A DNA stretch of 64,000 nucleotides. It comes from Planctomycetota bacterium (GTDB lineage Bacteria; Planctomycetota; UBA8108; UBA1146). Where the stretch lies: NCBI GenBank assembly GCA_016776905.1, contig JADHSM010000010.1, positions 62,001 to 126,000 of the forward strand, in the 5' to 3' direction. The notes below the pieces were generated by a model that saw only the letters and a list, made by a program, of their open reading frames with translations, searched no databases and was not told the origin of the DNA. Made by a program: the position numbers and the translations under genes. Shown here piece after piece: positions 17,398 to 25,741 of this stretch. Each line of letters opens with the position of its first letter. Position 1 is the stretch's first letter.

Positions 17398-19368
17398 CTA
17401 GAGAACGGGAACACCCAGGCGACTGAGTTCTCTCACCCGGATCCTCATTTTTTGTTCTTCTGAACTCTCCCGATCAGGACTCTTCTTCTTATCGGCCTTC
17501 TTGTTGTTGGCCTTCTTGTTATTGGCCTTCTTGTTGTTGGCCTTCTTGTTATTGGCCTTCTTCTTATCGACCTTCTTGTTGTTGGCCTTCTTCTTATCAG
17601 CCTTCTTCTTATCAGCCTTCTTCTTATTCGCCTTCTTCTTATTCGCCTTCTTCGGAGAATCGTCCCCGCTCTTATTTAAAAGAACTTCATCGAACTCTCC
17701 CTGCCTCATGCCGGACTGCAGCTTCTCGACCATTTCTTTTATGATTTCGAGAGACGGCAACTCTCCGAGATCCATTTCATTCCCATCGATTTCAATCATG
17801 ACGGATGTCTCGAAGTCGCCGCCCATGAGTTCTGCAATGTCCATATCAAACTCGACATCGCCACCTTCGAACTCGTCGAAATGGTCGACTCCAATCACGA
17901 TCCCCCCAGGCTCACCCGATGCCCCCTCGAACAACTTGGAAAGATTGGCAATCTTCAGAGGTTCCGTCACCGAAAGCTCAGTATGGAACTCCACATGATT
18001 AAAATCACCTGAAGACATCGCAGGGCATTTCAGTTCTTCGCCGCATTCTTCCTCACCGCAGCATTCTTCTTCGCCGCAGCATTCTTCTTCGCCGCATTCT
18101 TCCTCACCGCAGCATTCTTCTTCGCCGCATTCTTCTTTACCGCAGCATTCTTCTTCGCATTTATTTTGTTGCATCCAGGCATGGATTTCACCCATGGCTT
18201 TCATGTGATGTGCCTGAAGAGGCATCTTCATTCCGGAATGCCCTTCCAAGAAAACAACATGGCCATCCATTCCAGGGATAACCGCATCACCTTCCAGCAT
18301 CATGTGCTCGAGGAAATTAGGACCTTCGGTCACCCTTCCATGCATACCAGATCTACCGTTGCGCCCTCGTAACATCATGGGAGAAGGCCCCGTACGTCCG
18401 AATGAACCTCTCCGATCGATACCGATATGGGTGACTCCCCATTCCGCAGGGGAATCGAAGCGTGTGGAGTCCATTTGTTCTTCAAATCGAGAAGACCGAA
18501 GACGACGCTGCATACGTCTTTCCATGGGACGCCTTGTCATTCCCCTGTCATTGCTCCGCCACTCAAAGCGGGCATTCCTTCCACCTTCACGATACTCGTC
18601 ACGATCCCAATCACGATGCTCTTCACGATTACGATGCTCTTCACGATCCCAATCACGATTCTCTTCACGATCACGATGCTCTTCACGATCACGATGCTCT
18701 TCACGATCACGATGCTCTTCACGATCCCAATCACGATTCTCTTCACGATTACGATTCTCTTCACGATTACGATTCTCTTCACGATCACGATGCTCTTCAC
18801 GATCACGATGCTCTTCACGATCCCAATCACGATTCTCTTCACGATTACGATGCTCTTCACGATCACGATGCTCTTCACGATCCCAATCACGATTCTCTTC
18901 ATGATTACGATGCTCAACTCGATCACGACCCCGTTCTTCTTCACGACGATCGCGTCTGTCTCGATGCGGTGATCTTGAATCGTCGCCACGAGCTCGATCA
19001 TCTCGCGAACGCGCCTGATTTCTCCTCAAGCGATCTCCGCGACCGGTTCCATTCTCTTCAAGATCTTGAATGCGCTCCTCTATCACCCTCGCCATATCCA
19101 TCAAACGCGCCAACTCACCCCGCAAAGCTTCGAGTTCTGGCTCTGCGGCTTCATTTCTTGAACGCCTTCTGTTGGCGGGTCTTCCGGCATCTGAATCCTC
19201 ATGGTCATCCACTTCTACAGCGGCTTCAGCGGACTTATTTTCATTTGCTGACTCCACTGACAAAGTCTCTTCTGCCAGAACTACACCTGAGGGATGCACA
19301 TGAATACATGCGGGTAAAAATATTCCAGCGAGCATTAACAAGCTCGCCCTGCGAAGTAGATTTTTCAT
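17398..19368 (-). CDS. Exported protein with three different repeat tracts (Arg/Glu/His, Cys/Glu, Lys/Asn/Ala)
   Basis: 656 residues; ATG with AAGGG upstream. The signal peptide (MKNLLRRASLLMLAGIFLPAC) contains an LPAC that could be a poor lipobox, while VVLA-EE offers a signal peptidase I site. After an acidic coil (EALRGELARLMDMARVIEERIQDLEENG) come residues about 145-258 built from EEHRDR and ENRDWDR units. A short Met/His-rich globular part (VIPGMDGHVVFLEGHSG) follows. At about 401-445 lies a tract of EE(E)CCG/ECG units with 13 Cys. Next is an acidic domain (SVMIEIDGNEMDLGELPSLEI). Near 570-630 is a KKANN/KKADK tract. I know no such family. The Cys/Glu and His tracts suggest metal binding; this is inference. 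It is 24 bases downstream of the HEAT/PDZ gene, likely co-transcribed. Confidence 0.8.
   Translation of the reverse strand: MKNLLRRASLLMLAGIFLPACIHVHPSGVVLAEETLSVESANENKSAEAAVEVDDHEDSDAGRPANRRRSRNEAAEPELEALRGELARLMDMARVIEERIQDLEENGTGRGDRLRRNQARSRDDRARGDDSRSPHRDRRDRREEERGRDRVEHRNHEENRDWDREEHRDREEHRNREENRDWDREEHRDREEHRDREENRNREENRNREENRDWDREEHRDREEHRDREEHRDREENRDWDREEHRNREEHRDWDRDEYREGGRNARFEWRSNDRGMTRRPMERRMQRRLRSSRFEEQMDSTRFDSPAEWGVTHIGIDRRGSFGRTGPSPMMLRGRNGRSGMHGRVTEGPNFLEHMMLEGDAVIPGMDGHVVFLEGHSGMKMPLQAHHMKAMGEIHAWMQQNKCEEECCGKEECGEEECCGEEECGEEECCGEEECCGEEECGEELKCPAMSSGDFNHVEFHTELSVTEPLKIANLSKLFEGASGEPGGIVIGVDHFDEFEGGDVEFDMDIAELMGGDFETSVMIEIDGNEMDLGELPSLEIIKEMVEKLQSGMRQGEFDEVLLNKSGDDSPKKANKKKANKKKADKKKADKKKANNKKVDKKKANNKKANNKKANNKKANNKKADKKKSPDRESSEEQKMRIRVRELSRLGVPVL
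17480..17655 (-). repeat. 15-bp tandem repeat encoding KKANN/KKADK units
   Basis: About eleven imperfect copies of a 15-bp unit (plus strand: ggccttcttgttattg and variants such as ttcttcttatcag). On the minus strand each copy encodes five residues, NKKAN or DKKAD. The unit length keeps the frame, so copy-number change would only lengthen or shorten the Lys-rich tail. Confidence 0.9.
18033..18165 (-). repeat. Tandem repeat encoding Glu/Cys units (EEECCG, EEECG)
   Basis: Plus-strand copies of ttcttcgccgcagcattc and shorter variants lacking one Cys codon. They encode about eight alternating GEEECC and GEEEC units. Thirteen cysteines fall within about 45 residues, all spaced by acidic triplets. 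Confidence 0.88.
18593..18930 (-). repeat. 18/24-bp tandem repeat encoding EEHRDR / ENRDWDRE units
   Basis: Plus-strand unit cacgatcacgatgctctt (18 bp), mixed with a 24-bp form containing cacgatcccaatcacgat. About eighteen copies are present. Both lengths are multiples of three, which explains why long ORFs appear in the other frames here; those ORFs are shadows. Confidence 0.92.
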
Positions 19369-19392
19369 CGTAACCCTTCAAAGTTATCGAAA

Positions 19393-20619
19393 TTATTTAT
19401 TAGTTTTTTCATGACTGATTTTTGTTGAGAGAATCACGCATTTCCCTTTACGCATGACTTGAAACTCCAGCGGCTTCAATGGTTGTCGGAATGCACCTGC
19501 GAGATGTAAGTTATTTTCAATATCTTGATCGTCTGACTTGAGAAAAATATCCCAAACCTTAAAGCCTAATTTCTGAGCTAAACTATCTTCACGTATCGAA
19601 CGAATCATGTAGTTCGCATTTTCTATACCTAGAAGATGCGATTTAAGCCCAGGGTGAACCTCTTCTAATTCGAATCCCATCGGCTCCACACGAAGACGTT
19701 GGCCATCACTCTGAATATTTAAGACGACCTCTCCATTGAGGATCTCTGTCTGGTGACTCTCTGAAGACCCCCATGAAGTACGACTGCCACTGAAGAAGGT
19801 ACTTCGAGGTCTACGTGACCTCGAAGTACGCTCTTTAAACATCTCTTCGATCTGAGCAGGCCTTGAGATTCCAAATCGAATGTCCTTTGACAACTCGCGC
19901 TGCATTCGCTCCAGTTGCTCGACGGGATCGAAGTCCGCGTCCTCCAATAAACGTTCTATTGTCTTTTCTGGTCTGAGAGAGGGTGTTGTTTTCCCAACAT
20001 TTCGTGGTCTGACGAGGTCGACAATGTCCACTTTTGATTTACTGAGTTCTCCTTCACCAAACTCTATGGTGACAACTCCTCCTGGACCTACCAAAACTTT
20101 CCTCCGCAAGGTTGCGCCGGTACCCGATTCCCGAGTCTCTTCCAGCACAGGGTTATCGAGATTCGAAATTAATTCCTCAGCCTTCGATCGAATTTCTAAA
20201 TCTTGATTCTTCAGCGCCTTCACCAAATATGGCCTGACAACAGCCCCCTTTTTCAGCAGATTCTGCGCAGCTGATTCTCTCTTTTCCCAAGAATCCGACC
20301 CCAAATCATTGATCCAATTCTGGATGGTGGAATCAATTTTTTGAGGGTCAGCCACTGCAACTATCTTCTCTTTCGTGACCTCTGATTTTTCAGATCGAGT
20401 CTCTACGGAGTCGGGTGTCTTTTTTTGTGTGTCTGAAACCTGCTGGTCCACGCCATCCTGAAAAATTTGAGAAGCGAAAAAAGTATCCGGAATCCCTAAG
20501 AACAGAAGGACTGCAATCATGCAGACAGGGCTCTTTGGGGAAAGAAAGCTCTTCCATTCCATTCCGAGGAGATGGGGAGAGACACTGGGCTCGGGATTCC
20601 GGAAATTCAGCAAACTCAT
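19393..20619 (-). CDS. Membrane-anchored HEAT-repeat and PDZ-like domain protein
   Basis: 408 residues. A hydrophobic segment (VCMIAVLLFLGIPDTFFASQIF, about 32-53) acts as anchor or late signal peptide; an internal ATG (MEWKSF) is a possible alternative start. Residues about 100-150 look like HEAT units (IQNWINDLGSDSWEKRESAAQNLLKKGAVVRPYLVKAL, DLEIRSKAEELISNL). A Ser/Arg-rich linker follows. The last 100 residues read as a PDZ domain (LGIENANYMIRSIREDSLAQKLGFKVWDIFLKSDDQDIENN...FRQPLKPLEFQVMRKGK). There is no protease domain, so a scaffold role in the envelope is more likely than HtrA-type proteolysis. A good sigma-54 site lies about 100 bases upstream, and the three-tract repeat protein follows by 24 bases. 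Confidence 0.78.
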   Translation of the reverse strand: MSLLNFRNPEPSVSPHLLGMEWKSFLSPKSPVCMIAVLLFLGIPDTFFASQIFQDGVDQQVSDTQKKTPDSVETRSEKSEVTKEKIVAVADPQKIDSTIQNWINDLGSDSWEKRESAAQNLLKKGAVVRPYLVKALKNQDLEIRSKAEELISNLDNPVLEETRESGTGATLRRKVLVGPGGVVTIEFGEGELSKSKVDIVDLVRPRNVGKTTPSLRPEKTIERLLEDADFDPVEQLERMQRELSKDIRFGISRPAQIEEMFKERTSRSRRPRSTFFSGSRTSWGSSESHQTEILNGEVVLNIQSDGQRLRVEPMGFELEEVHPGLKSHLLGIENANYMIRSIREDSLAQKLGFKVWDIFLKSDDQDIENNLHLAGAFRQPLKPLEFQVMRKGKCVILSTKISHEKTNK

Positions 20620-20721
20620 TCACTTCTCTCTTTCAAGACTTCAGAAGAACTGACGATCAGCGGAGCCTTCAACGGGCTCACACCTCACACCCTTCTAATT
20701 TTCACGTCTCCAACCGGTAAT

Positions 20722-20737
20722 AGCAAAGTGTGGGCCA
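20722..20737 (-). promoter_or_regulatory. Candidate sigma-54 promoter of the HEAT/PDZ operon
   Basis: The minus strand reads TTGGCCC-ACACT-TTGCT. Against the consensus TGGCAC-N5-TTGCW it matches five of six -24 bases and all of -12, with the exact GG-N10-GC spacing. The predicted start point leaves a leader of about 90 bases before ATG 20619. Sigma-54 control is inferred from this match and from the activators encoded nearby. Confidence 0.6.
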
Positions 20738-20835
20738 ATTTATCTATCGCGACCAAACCCTGCACCTTCAACTCGCAAGTTGTTAGAAAATATAGACTTA
20801 GATATATCAGAATATTATTCCCCTGAACTCAGCGC

Positions 20836-20880
20836 AAAAAAAAAGAGGAGGATTTGGGGCATCGCCCCCAAATCCTCCTC
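20836..20880 (-). terminator. Strong rho-independent terminator
   Basis: GAGGAGGATTTGGGG pairs with CCCCAAATCCTCCTC across a six-base loop (20845-20880). On the minus strand it is followed by about ten T. It ends transcription of the carboxypeptidase-regulatory-repeat gene at 20921. The remainder of 20620-20920 holds the promoter of the HEAT/PDZ operon and no gene. Confidence 0.92.
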
Positions 20881-20920
20881 TGATTTACCTCAAATAAGGT
20901 TTCTGTTTCGGGATACTCCG

Positions 20921-23900
20921 TCAGTCTCCCAACTCAATTTCAAGAAACTCTGTGGTTCCTGCAGGAAGGAAGACTTCGAAAGTGGGCGCGTCATTCAGTG
21001 AAATTTTTCGCTGCGTTGTTCCGAAGCTTGTCACTCTCACCGTATAGGTTCCTGTGGGTAGCCCAGGGAAAGTAAAGAAACCTTTCCTGTCTGTCTGAGT
21101 TCTAGCATCGGTTCCTTTGACTCCTCCTGAGAGAAGCACCTGAACGCCAGGTACAGAATCGCCATTCGTTTCGAAAAGGCGGCCTTCGATGATGCCACCC
21201 GTACCAATGGCCACGATCAAATCTGAAGTCCCACTCAAAACATCCGTGACGACCTCTGTAATATAAGCGCGATGCTCAACCTTCAAATCTACTTGAGGGA
21301 CAGATAATCCAATGAATTCAAAGTATCCATCTGGCCCTGTCATGATCTGATCTTTACGCGGTGAGGATCCGGTTCGAATTGTACTGGTTAAGAAATTTCG
21401 AGTTCCCCCGATAACAGTCACCTTTGCACCGGCAACAGGCTGATTGGAATTCGAATCGATAATCTGGCCAAGAACACGACCGCCCTGACCGAGACGTATC
21501 GTCTGTACATCAAACCAATCATTTGAGCGAATCACGACATCATCAATCGTCGCCTGAGCAAAACCCGGAGCCCCAATGATCACTGAGTATCTTCCGGGAG
21601 CGAGGCCATCAAACTGGAAAAAGCCATCTTCAGGTTGGAATGTCCTCGCGGGTACCTTTGTGGTCGGCTTATCACCCACAATGATGCGTGGCGAAACGCT
21701 AAAGGCTCGCAGCGGACTTCCATCCTCTTGCAAGACCGTTCCTCGAAGTCCACCGAGTGCTTCTAGTTGAACGATAATTTCGTCACCATTGACCGGAACC
21801 TCAAACAGACGAATCTCTGCAAAACCATTCTTTTCCACAGCGAGGTCTACAGGAAACTGCCCGAGATTATCGAAACTGAATCGGCCCGTGAGATCAGAAC
21901 TCTTTGAAATTTTCCGAAGACCATCACTGGTATCGATTGCGACGACTCTTGCGCCCTCAATAGGATTACCTGAAAAGTCTGTGACAAGCCCGGCAAGTAC
22001 AGCCCCTTGAGTCAATCTCAATTCAATGTTGGCAGTGTTCATGCCCTCTTCAACGATGATTTCACTTTTCTCAACTGTTAAGAAGCCATTCATTGCACAG
22101 ATTAAATTGTGATATCCAGACGGCAAACTCTTGATGGAAAACTGTCCTGCTGCATCTGAGACTGTTTTGTTGGGCAAGGACTCAGGATTTACATCTCCCA
22201 GCCATTCATCTCTAACCGCAACAATTGCGCCTTCGAGAGGAACCCCCGATTCGTCTACCACAATGCCGCTAATAGCACCCCCGACCTTCATTGTCAGGGT
22301 GACATTCGTGAGCGATCCTCCGGCCATAAGATCAAAGGTCTCTGATTGGGTCGTCAAGAATTGTGCATGAGTTCCCTCAACGAACATTTCTGTTCCAGGG
22401 GAAACCTCAACAACTTCGAACGAGCCATCTGCCTGACTCATCACCGGAGGCGCAGCGTTAACCACGACCGGATTTTGTTCCGAATGCATTTTTCGTGCAC
22501 TCACGGAGACCCCTTGTAACGGGCTTCCATTGGCATCTAGGACGATCCCTGTCACCACACCATTTCGCTCTAAGTAAAAGTTCTGCCCCGTAGTTTCGAC
22601 GCCCTCAGCAACACTGGCTTCAACATTTCCGGAGCGCATGTATCCAGGGGCATCCACATTCAAATATGCGACAGGGCGACGCTGCTCAGTCACTCCTCGA
22701 ACGTAAAATGTTCCTGAGGAATCTGTAACTGCTGATTTCTTCACATCTGCCACATCATTTACAGTAATCACAGCCCCAGCAATCGGCTCAGAAGTCTCTA
22801 CGTCGAATACTCCACCACTAATGGCAGCGCCTTGACTTAACTGAATACTCAAAGGCTCTGCTGAAGGGCGAATCCGCAACTGCTGATGGGTCGCATAATC
22901 TTCGAAGCTGACGACGAGTCTGTAGTCCAATTCATCCAACGTATCAAAACGAAAGGCTCCATTAGCATCCGTTTCAATTCCAGCATCTGTCAACTCGATA
23001 GGTGAACCTTCAGTTCTTGTACCCATCGGGTTGATCTTGCAACGAGCACCTTCGAGGGCATTACCGTCCGGGTCGTAAACTGTTCCTTCAATGACTTGCC
23101 CTGGAATCAACACCACGTCGACTTGCTCAGATCCACCTGAGACAACTGACAATTTCTCAAACTGACGAGGCTGATATCCATTGGCCTGGATCACCAATCG
23201 GAATTCGGAACCACCACCGAGCTCATTGAACTCGAATTGACCACCGCCGTCGGTGTTCCTAAAAGCCAGAGGCGGGAACGCTCTTTCCTGAATAATTTCA
23301 ATGATGTCCATCGTGCCCGTCTGACGATAGATCTGAACAAGAGCATCGCTAACGGGAACCCCTCCCGGATCTGAAACCACTCCTGATAGGATTCCGCCCA
23401 GTTCGAGCATGAAATCCACACCTTCGCTACCGGCAGAGATGTATCTCTTCTCTGCAGGAGAGAATTCCGAAACAACGGTCTGTAGTCGGTAACTCAAGTT
23501 TTCAAGTCCCAAGATCTGGTAACGACCAGATTCATCGGAGACTGCAACGACTCCATTTTCCTGCTGCATTTCTTCCAAATTCAAGAGCACCTGCAAGCGT
23601 GTTTGAAGAGGAGCATCTTGCTCGACACGTTCCTTGAACGCGGCGACCTGCACACCGGGAATTGGATTGCCAGTCGGATCCAATATTGTTCCACTGATGC
23701 TCAATCCTGAGGAAAGTACCAGTACGACTTCCGTGGAATCAATACTGCTATCTCCGGTCAAGGTGAGCTCTTGGCGTCCACCCTGATACCCAGAAAGAGA
23801 CGCCTGAAAACGGAGTCGACCCGGACTCAAGTCTGTGAATGAAAATCGGCCATCTGTTCCGGTCCTTGTCTCATTCAATTTGGAGAGACCCATACCGTCG

Positions 23901-24169
23901 CCTCCCCGAAAATTCGAGACGATCACTTCCGCGAGCGGAAGAGGCGTTCCATTTACATCCTGAACAACACCACTCACCGACACCTTTTGCTTTGGGCGAT
24001 CCGGTAACTTGGTATTGGTAGATTTTGGCTGACCAAGATCTTCAACAACTACATTTCGTGAAGACCCACCCTGAGGCAGAGGATCAGAGTCGGTAAGGAA
24101 TGTCATTAAGACGAATCCGATTCCGACGATCAACAGGGTGATCACACCAGCTTTTATTGCCGCATTCAT
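20921..24169 (-). CDS. Membrane-anchored protein with about eleven carboxypeptidase-regulatory-like (Ig-like) repeats
   Basis: 1082 residues from ATG 24169, which has AAGGAG at perfect spacing; the track's GTG 24193 lies before that site. A single N-terminal helix (AIKAGVITLLIVGIGFVLMTFL) anchors a long chain of about 90-residue beta-sandwich repeats. Each opens with a motif like ISGTILDPTGNPIPGVQV or LAGLVTDFSGNPIEGARV and ends with a G-x-F-x-F-x-x-L-x-x-G-x-Y element. I count openings at VSGVVQD, ISGTILD, LSGVVSD, IEGTVYD, ISGGVFD, VTGIVLD, ISGIVVD, LAGLVTD, LRGTVLQ, VLGQIID and IEGRLFE. These domains usually act as rods or adhesion modules. No catalytic domain is present. Confidence 0.9.
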   Translation of the reverse strand: MNAAIKAGVITLLIVGIGFVLMTFLTDSDPLPQGGSSRNVVVEDLGQPKSTNTKLPDRPKQKVSVSGVVQDVNGTPLPLAEVIVSNFRGGDGMGLSKLNETRTGTDGRFSFTDLSPGRLRFQASLSGYQGGRQELTLTGDSSIDSTEVVLVLSSGLSISGTILDPTGNPIPGVQVAAFKERVEQDAPLQTRLQVLLNLEEMQQENGVVAVSDESGRYQILGLENLSYRLQTVVSEFSPAEKRYISAGSEGVDFMLELGGILSGVVSDPGGVPVSDALVQIYRQTGTMDIIEIIQERAFPPLAFRNTDGGGQFEFNELGGGSEFRLVIQANGYQPRQFEKLSVVSGGSEQVDVVLIPGQVIEGTVYDPDGNALEGARCKINPMGTRTEGSPIELTDAGIETDANGAFRFDTLDELDYRLVVSFEDYATHQQLRIRPSAEPLSIQLSQGAAISGGVFDVETSEPIAGAVITVNDVADVKKSAVTDSSGTFYVRGVTEQRRPVAYLNVDAPGYMRSGNVEASVAEGVETTGQNFYLERNGVVTGIVLDANGSPLQGVSVSARKMHSEQNPVVVNAAPPVMSQADGSFEVVEVSPGTEMFVEGTHAQFLTTQSETFDLMAGGSLTNVTLTMKVGGAISGIVVDESGVPLEGAIVAVRDEWLGDVNPESLPNKTVSDAAGQFSIKSLPSGYHNLICAMNGFLTVEKSEIIVEEGMNTANIELRLTQGAVLAGLVTDFSGNPIEGARVVAIDTSDGLRKISKSSDLTGRFSFDNLGQFPVDLAVEKNGFAEIRLFEVPVNGDEIIVQLEALGGLRGTVLQEDGSPLRAFSVSPRIIVGDKPTTKVPARTFQPEDGFFQFDGLAPGRYSVIIGAPGFAQATIDDVVIRSNDWFDVQTIRLGQGGRVLGQIIDSNSNQPVAGAKVTVIGGTRNFLTSTIRTGSSPRKDQIMTGPDGYFEFIGLSVPQVDLKVEHRAYITEVVTDVLSGTSDLIVAIGTGGIIEGRLFETNGDSVPGVQVLLSGGVKGTDARTQTDRKGFFTFPGLPTGTYTVRVTSFGTTQRKISLNDAPTFEVFLPAGTTEFLEIELGD

Positions 24170-24313
24170 GCTGTTTCTCCTTCGCAGATTCACTCTTATA
24201 AAGTGACTGCTCTATTCATTCAGGGACTCATTCCGAGCGAACCTAAGAGTCCCGTATTTATACTCTATTCAGTAAGTTTCATCCGACTACCAGAGCCGTT
24301 TGAATCAGAAAAT

Positions 24314-25741
24314 TTATTCACTTTTCGCACTTTGACCTTCTGGGTTTTCTTTCAGTCGATATTTCCGGATACGGTATTGAAGCGTTTTGTAGGTGATTCC
24401 TAACATCTTCGCAGCCGGCTCCAATTTCCCGTCTGAGCGCATGAGAGCTTGCTCAATGAGGTTTTTCTCAAGATCTTCGAGAACGATCCCCTCGGAGGGC
24501 AGATTAAAAACGGAATCAAGGCCGAGCTCTAAACTCTCTGACTCACCCCGTAATCCTGGAGGTAAAAGATCTTCTCCAAGCAGTGAGCCTTCGCCCAAAA
24601 CCATCATTCTTTCGAGACAATTCTCCAGTTCTCTCACATTACCGGGCCAAGAATGCCCATCGAAAATCTCCATCACCTCACCGGTGATGCCTTTAAATTC
24701 ACGATCATGCCTCAATCCACCTTTGAGAAGAAAGTGCTCCACCATGAGCGGAATGTCTTCTTTGCGATTCCTGAGAGGAGGAATCTCAAGCACGACAACA
24801 TTCAATCTGAAAAACAAATCTTCCCTAAACTCCCCTGCCTCAACGGCCTGCCGGAGATCTCTCCCAGTCGCTGCAACGATACGGCCGCCGAACGGGATGA
24901 CTTCGGAAGAACCGACTCTGGAAAACTCAAGCTCCTGAAGAGACCTCAATAGTTTTGGCTGTAATTCCAAATCCATTGCGCCAATCTCATCCAAAAAGAG
25001 AGTTCCCTCACCCACATCTTCAAATCTTCCTGATCGTCTCGAAGACGCGCCGGTGAAAACACCCTTTTCGTGTCCGTACAATTCACTTTCGATAAGATTC
25101 GGGGGGATAGCAGCGCAGTTGATGGCGACAAAAGGATCATCCTTGCGAGGACTTAAATCATGAATAGCCTTGGCAACGAGTTCTTTCCCCGTGCCACTTT
25201 CACCACGAATAAGGCATGTCGCACCTGTTGCTGATACTCGCTCAATTCTTTCAAAGAGTTGAACCATTCCAGGATGCTTCCCAATGATTCCACTAAATCC
25301 AAACTCTTTTGAAATCATGGACCGAAGTCGTTTGTTCTCATGAGCGAGTCGAGACTTTTCAACAGCAGACTCGATCGTCAGCATAGTCTTTTCAAAATCG
25401 AGAGGCTTTTCCAAAAATGCAAACGCCCTCGCTCCACCAGATTGGAACGCAACTTCACTACTGGCGAATGCTGTTACCAGAATGACTTCACACTTAGGGT
25501 CCTGATTGCGGACCTTGAGGAGAAGTTCTAAGCCTTCTTTATCGGTGGGCATTCGCAAATCGGTGACAACCAGATTAAACGGCTTATCCGATCGGCTCGC
25601 TGTCTCAAAAAGTGATAGAGCAGCGGGCAAACTGGCTGCACCAGAAACCTCATAGCCTGACTTAAGGAGGGAGGAAACAAGAATCTCCCTCTGCGGACGT
25701 TCGTCATCTGCAACCAGAATACGGCCTTTAAATTCCATCAT
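24314..25741 (-). CDS. NtrC-family sigma-54-dependent response regulator
   Basis: 475 residues. The receiver domain (1-125) has the acidic pair ADDE (11-14) and phospho-acceptor Asp61 in VVTDLRMP. The AAA+ domain has Walker A GESGTGKE, Walker B GTLFLDEIG, and the sigma-54-contacting loop as GVFTGA instead of GAFTGA. A Fis-type helix-turn-helix closes the protein (LEPAAKMLGITYKTLQYRIRKYRL). It activates sigma-54 promoters when phosphorylated by its kinase, here the gene directly upstream with a 4-base overlap. The GVFTGA variant is unusual but conservative. Targets are not known; nearby sigma-54 sites are candidates. Confidence 0.95.
   Translation of the reverse strand: MMEFKGRILVADDERPQREILVSSLLKSGYEVSGAASLPAALSLFETASRSDKPFNLVVTDLRMPTDKEGLELLLKVRNQDPKCEVILVTAFASSEVAFQSGGARAFAFLEKPLDFEKTMLTIESAVEKSRLAHENKRLRSMISKEFGFSGIIGKHPGMVQLFERIERVSATGATCLIRGESGTGKELVAKAIHDLSPRKDDPFVAINCAAIPPNLIESELYGHEKGVFTGASSRRSGRFEDVGEGTLFLDEIGAMDLELQPKLLRSLQELEFSRVGSSEVIPFGGRIVAATGRDLRQAVEAGEFREDLFFRLNVVVLEIPPLRNRKEDIPLMVEHFLLKGGLRHDREFKGITGEVMEIFDGHSWPGNVRELENCLERMMVLGEGSLLGEDLLPPGLRGESESLELGLDSVFNLPSEGIVLEDLEKNLIEQALMRSDGKLEPAAKMLGITYKTLQYRIRKYRLKENPEGQSAKSE

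Noticed and set aside
17217-17414. 65-codon minus-strand ORF
   Set aside because: It covers the perfect terminator hairpin of the repeat-protein gene.
18593-18930. CRISPR-like array
   Set aside because: Units are 18/24 bp, contiguous, in-frame coding repeats without spacers.
18302-19373. Long ORFs on the plus strand (and another minus frame) across the repeat region
   Set aside because: The 18/24-bp repeats keep all frames open. The products are monotonous and the true gene has signal peptide, ribosome site and terminator on the minus strand.
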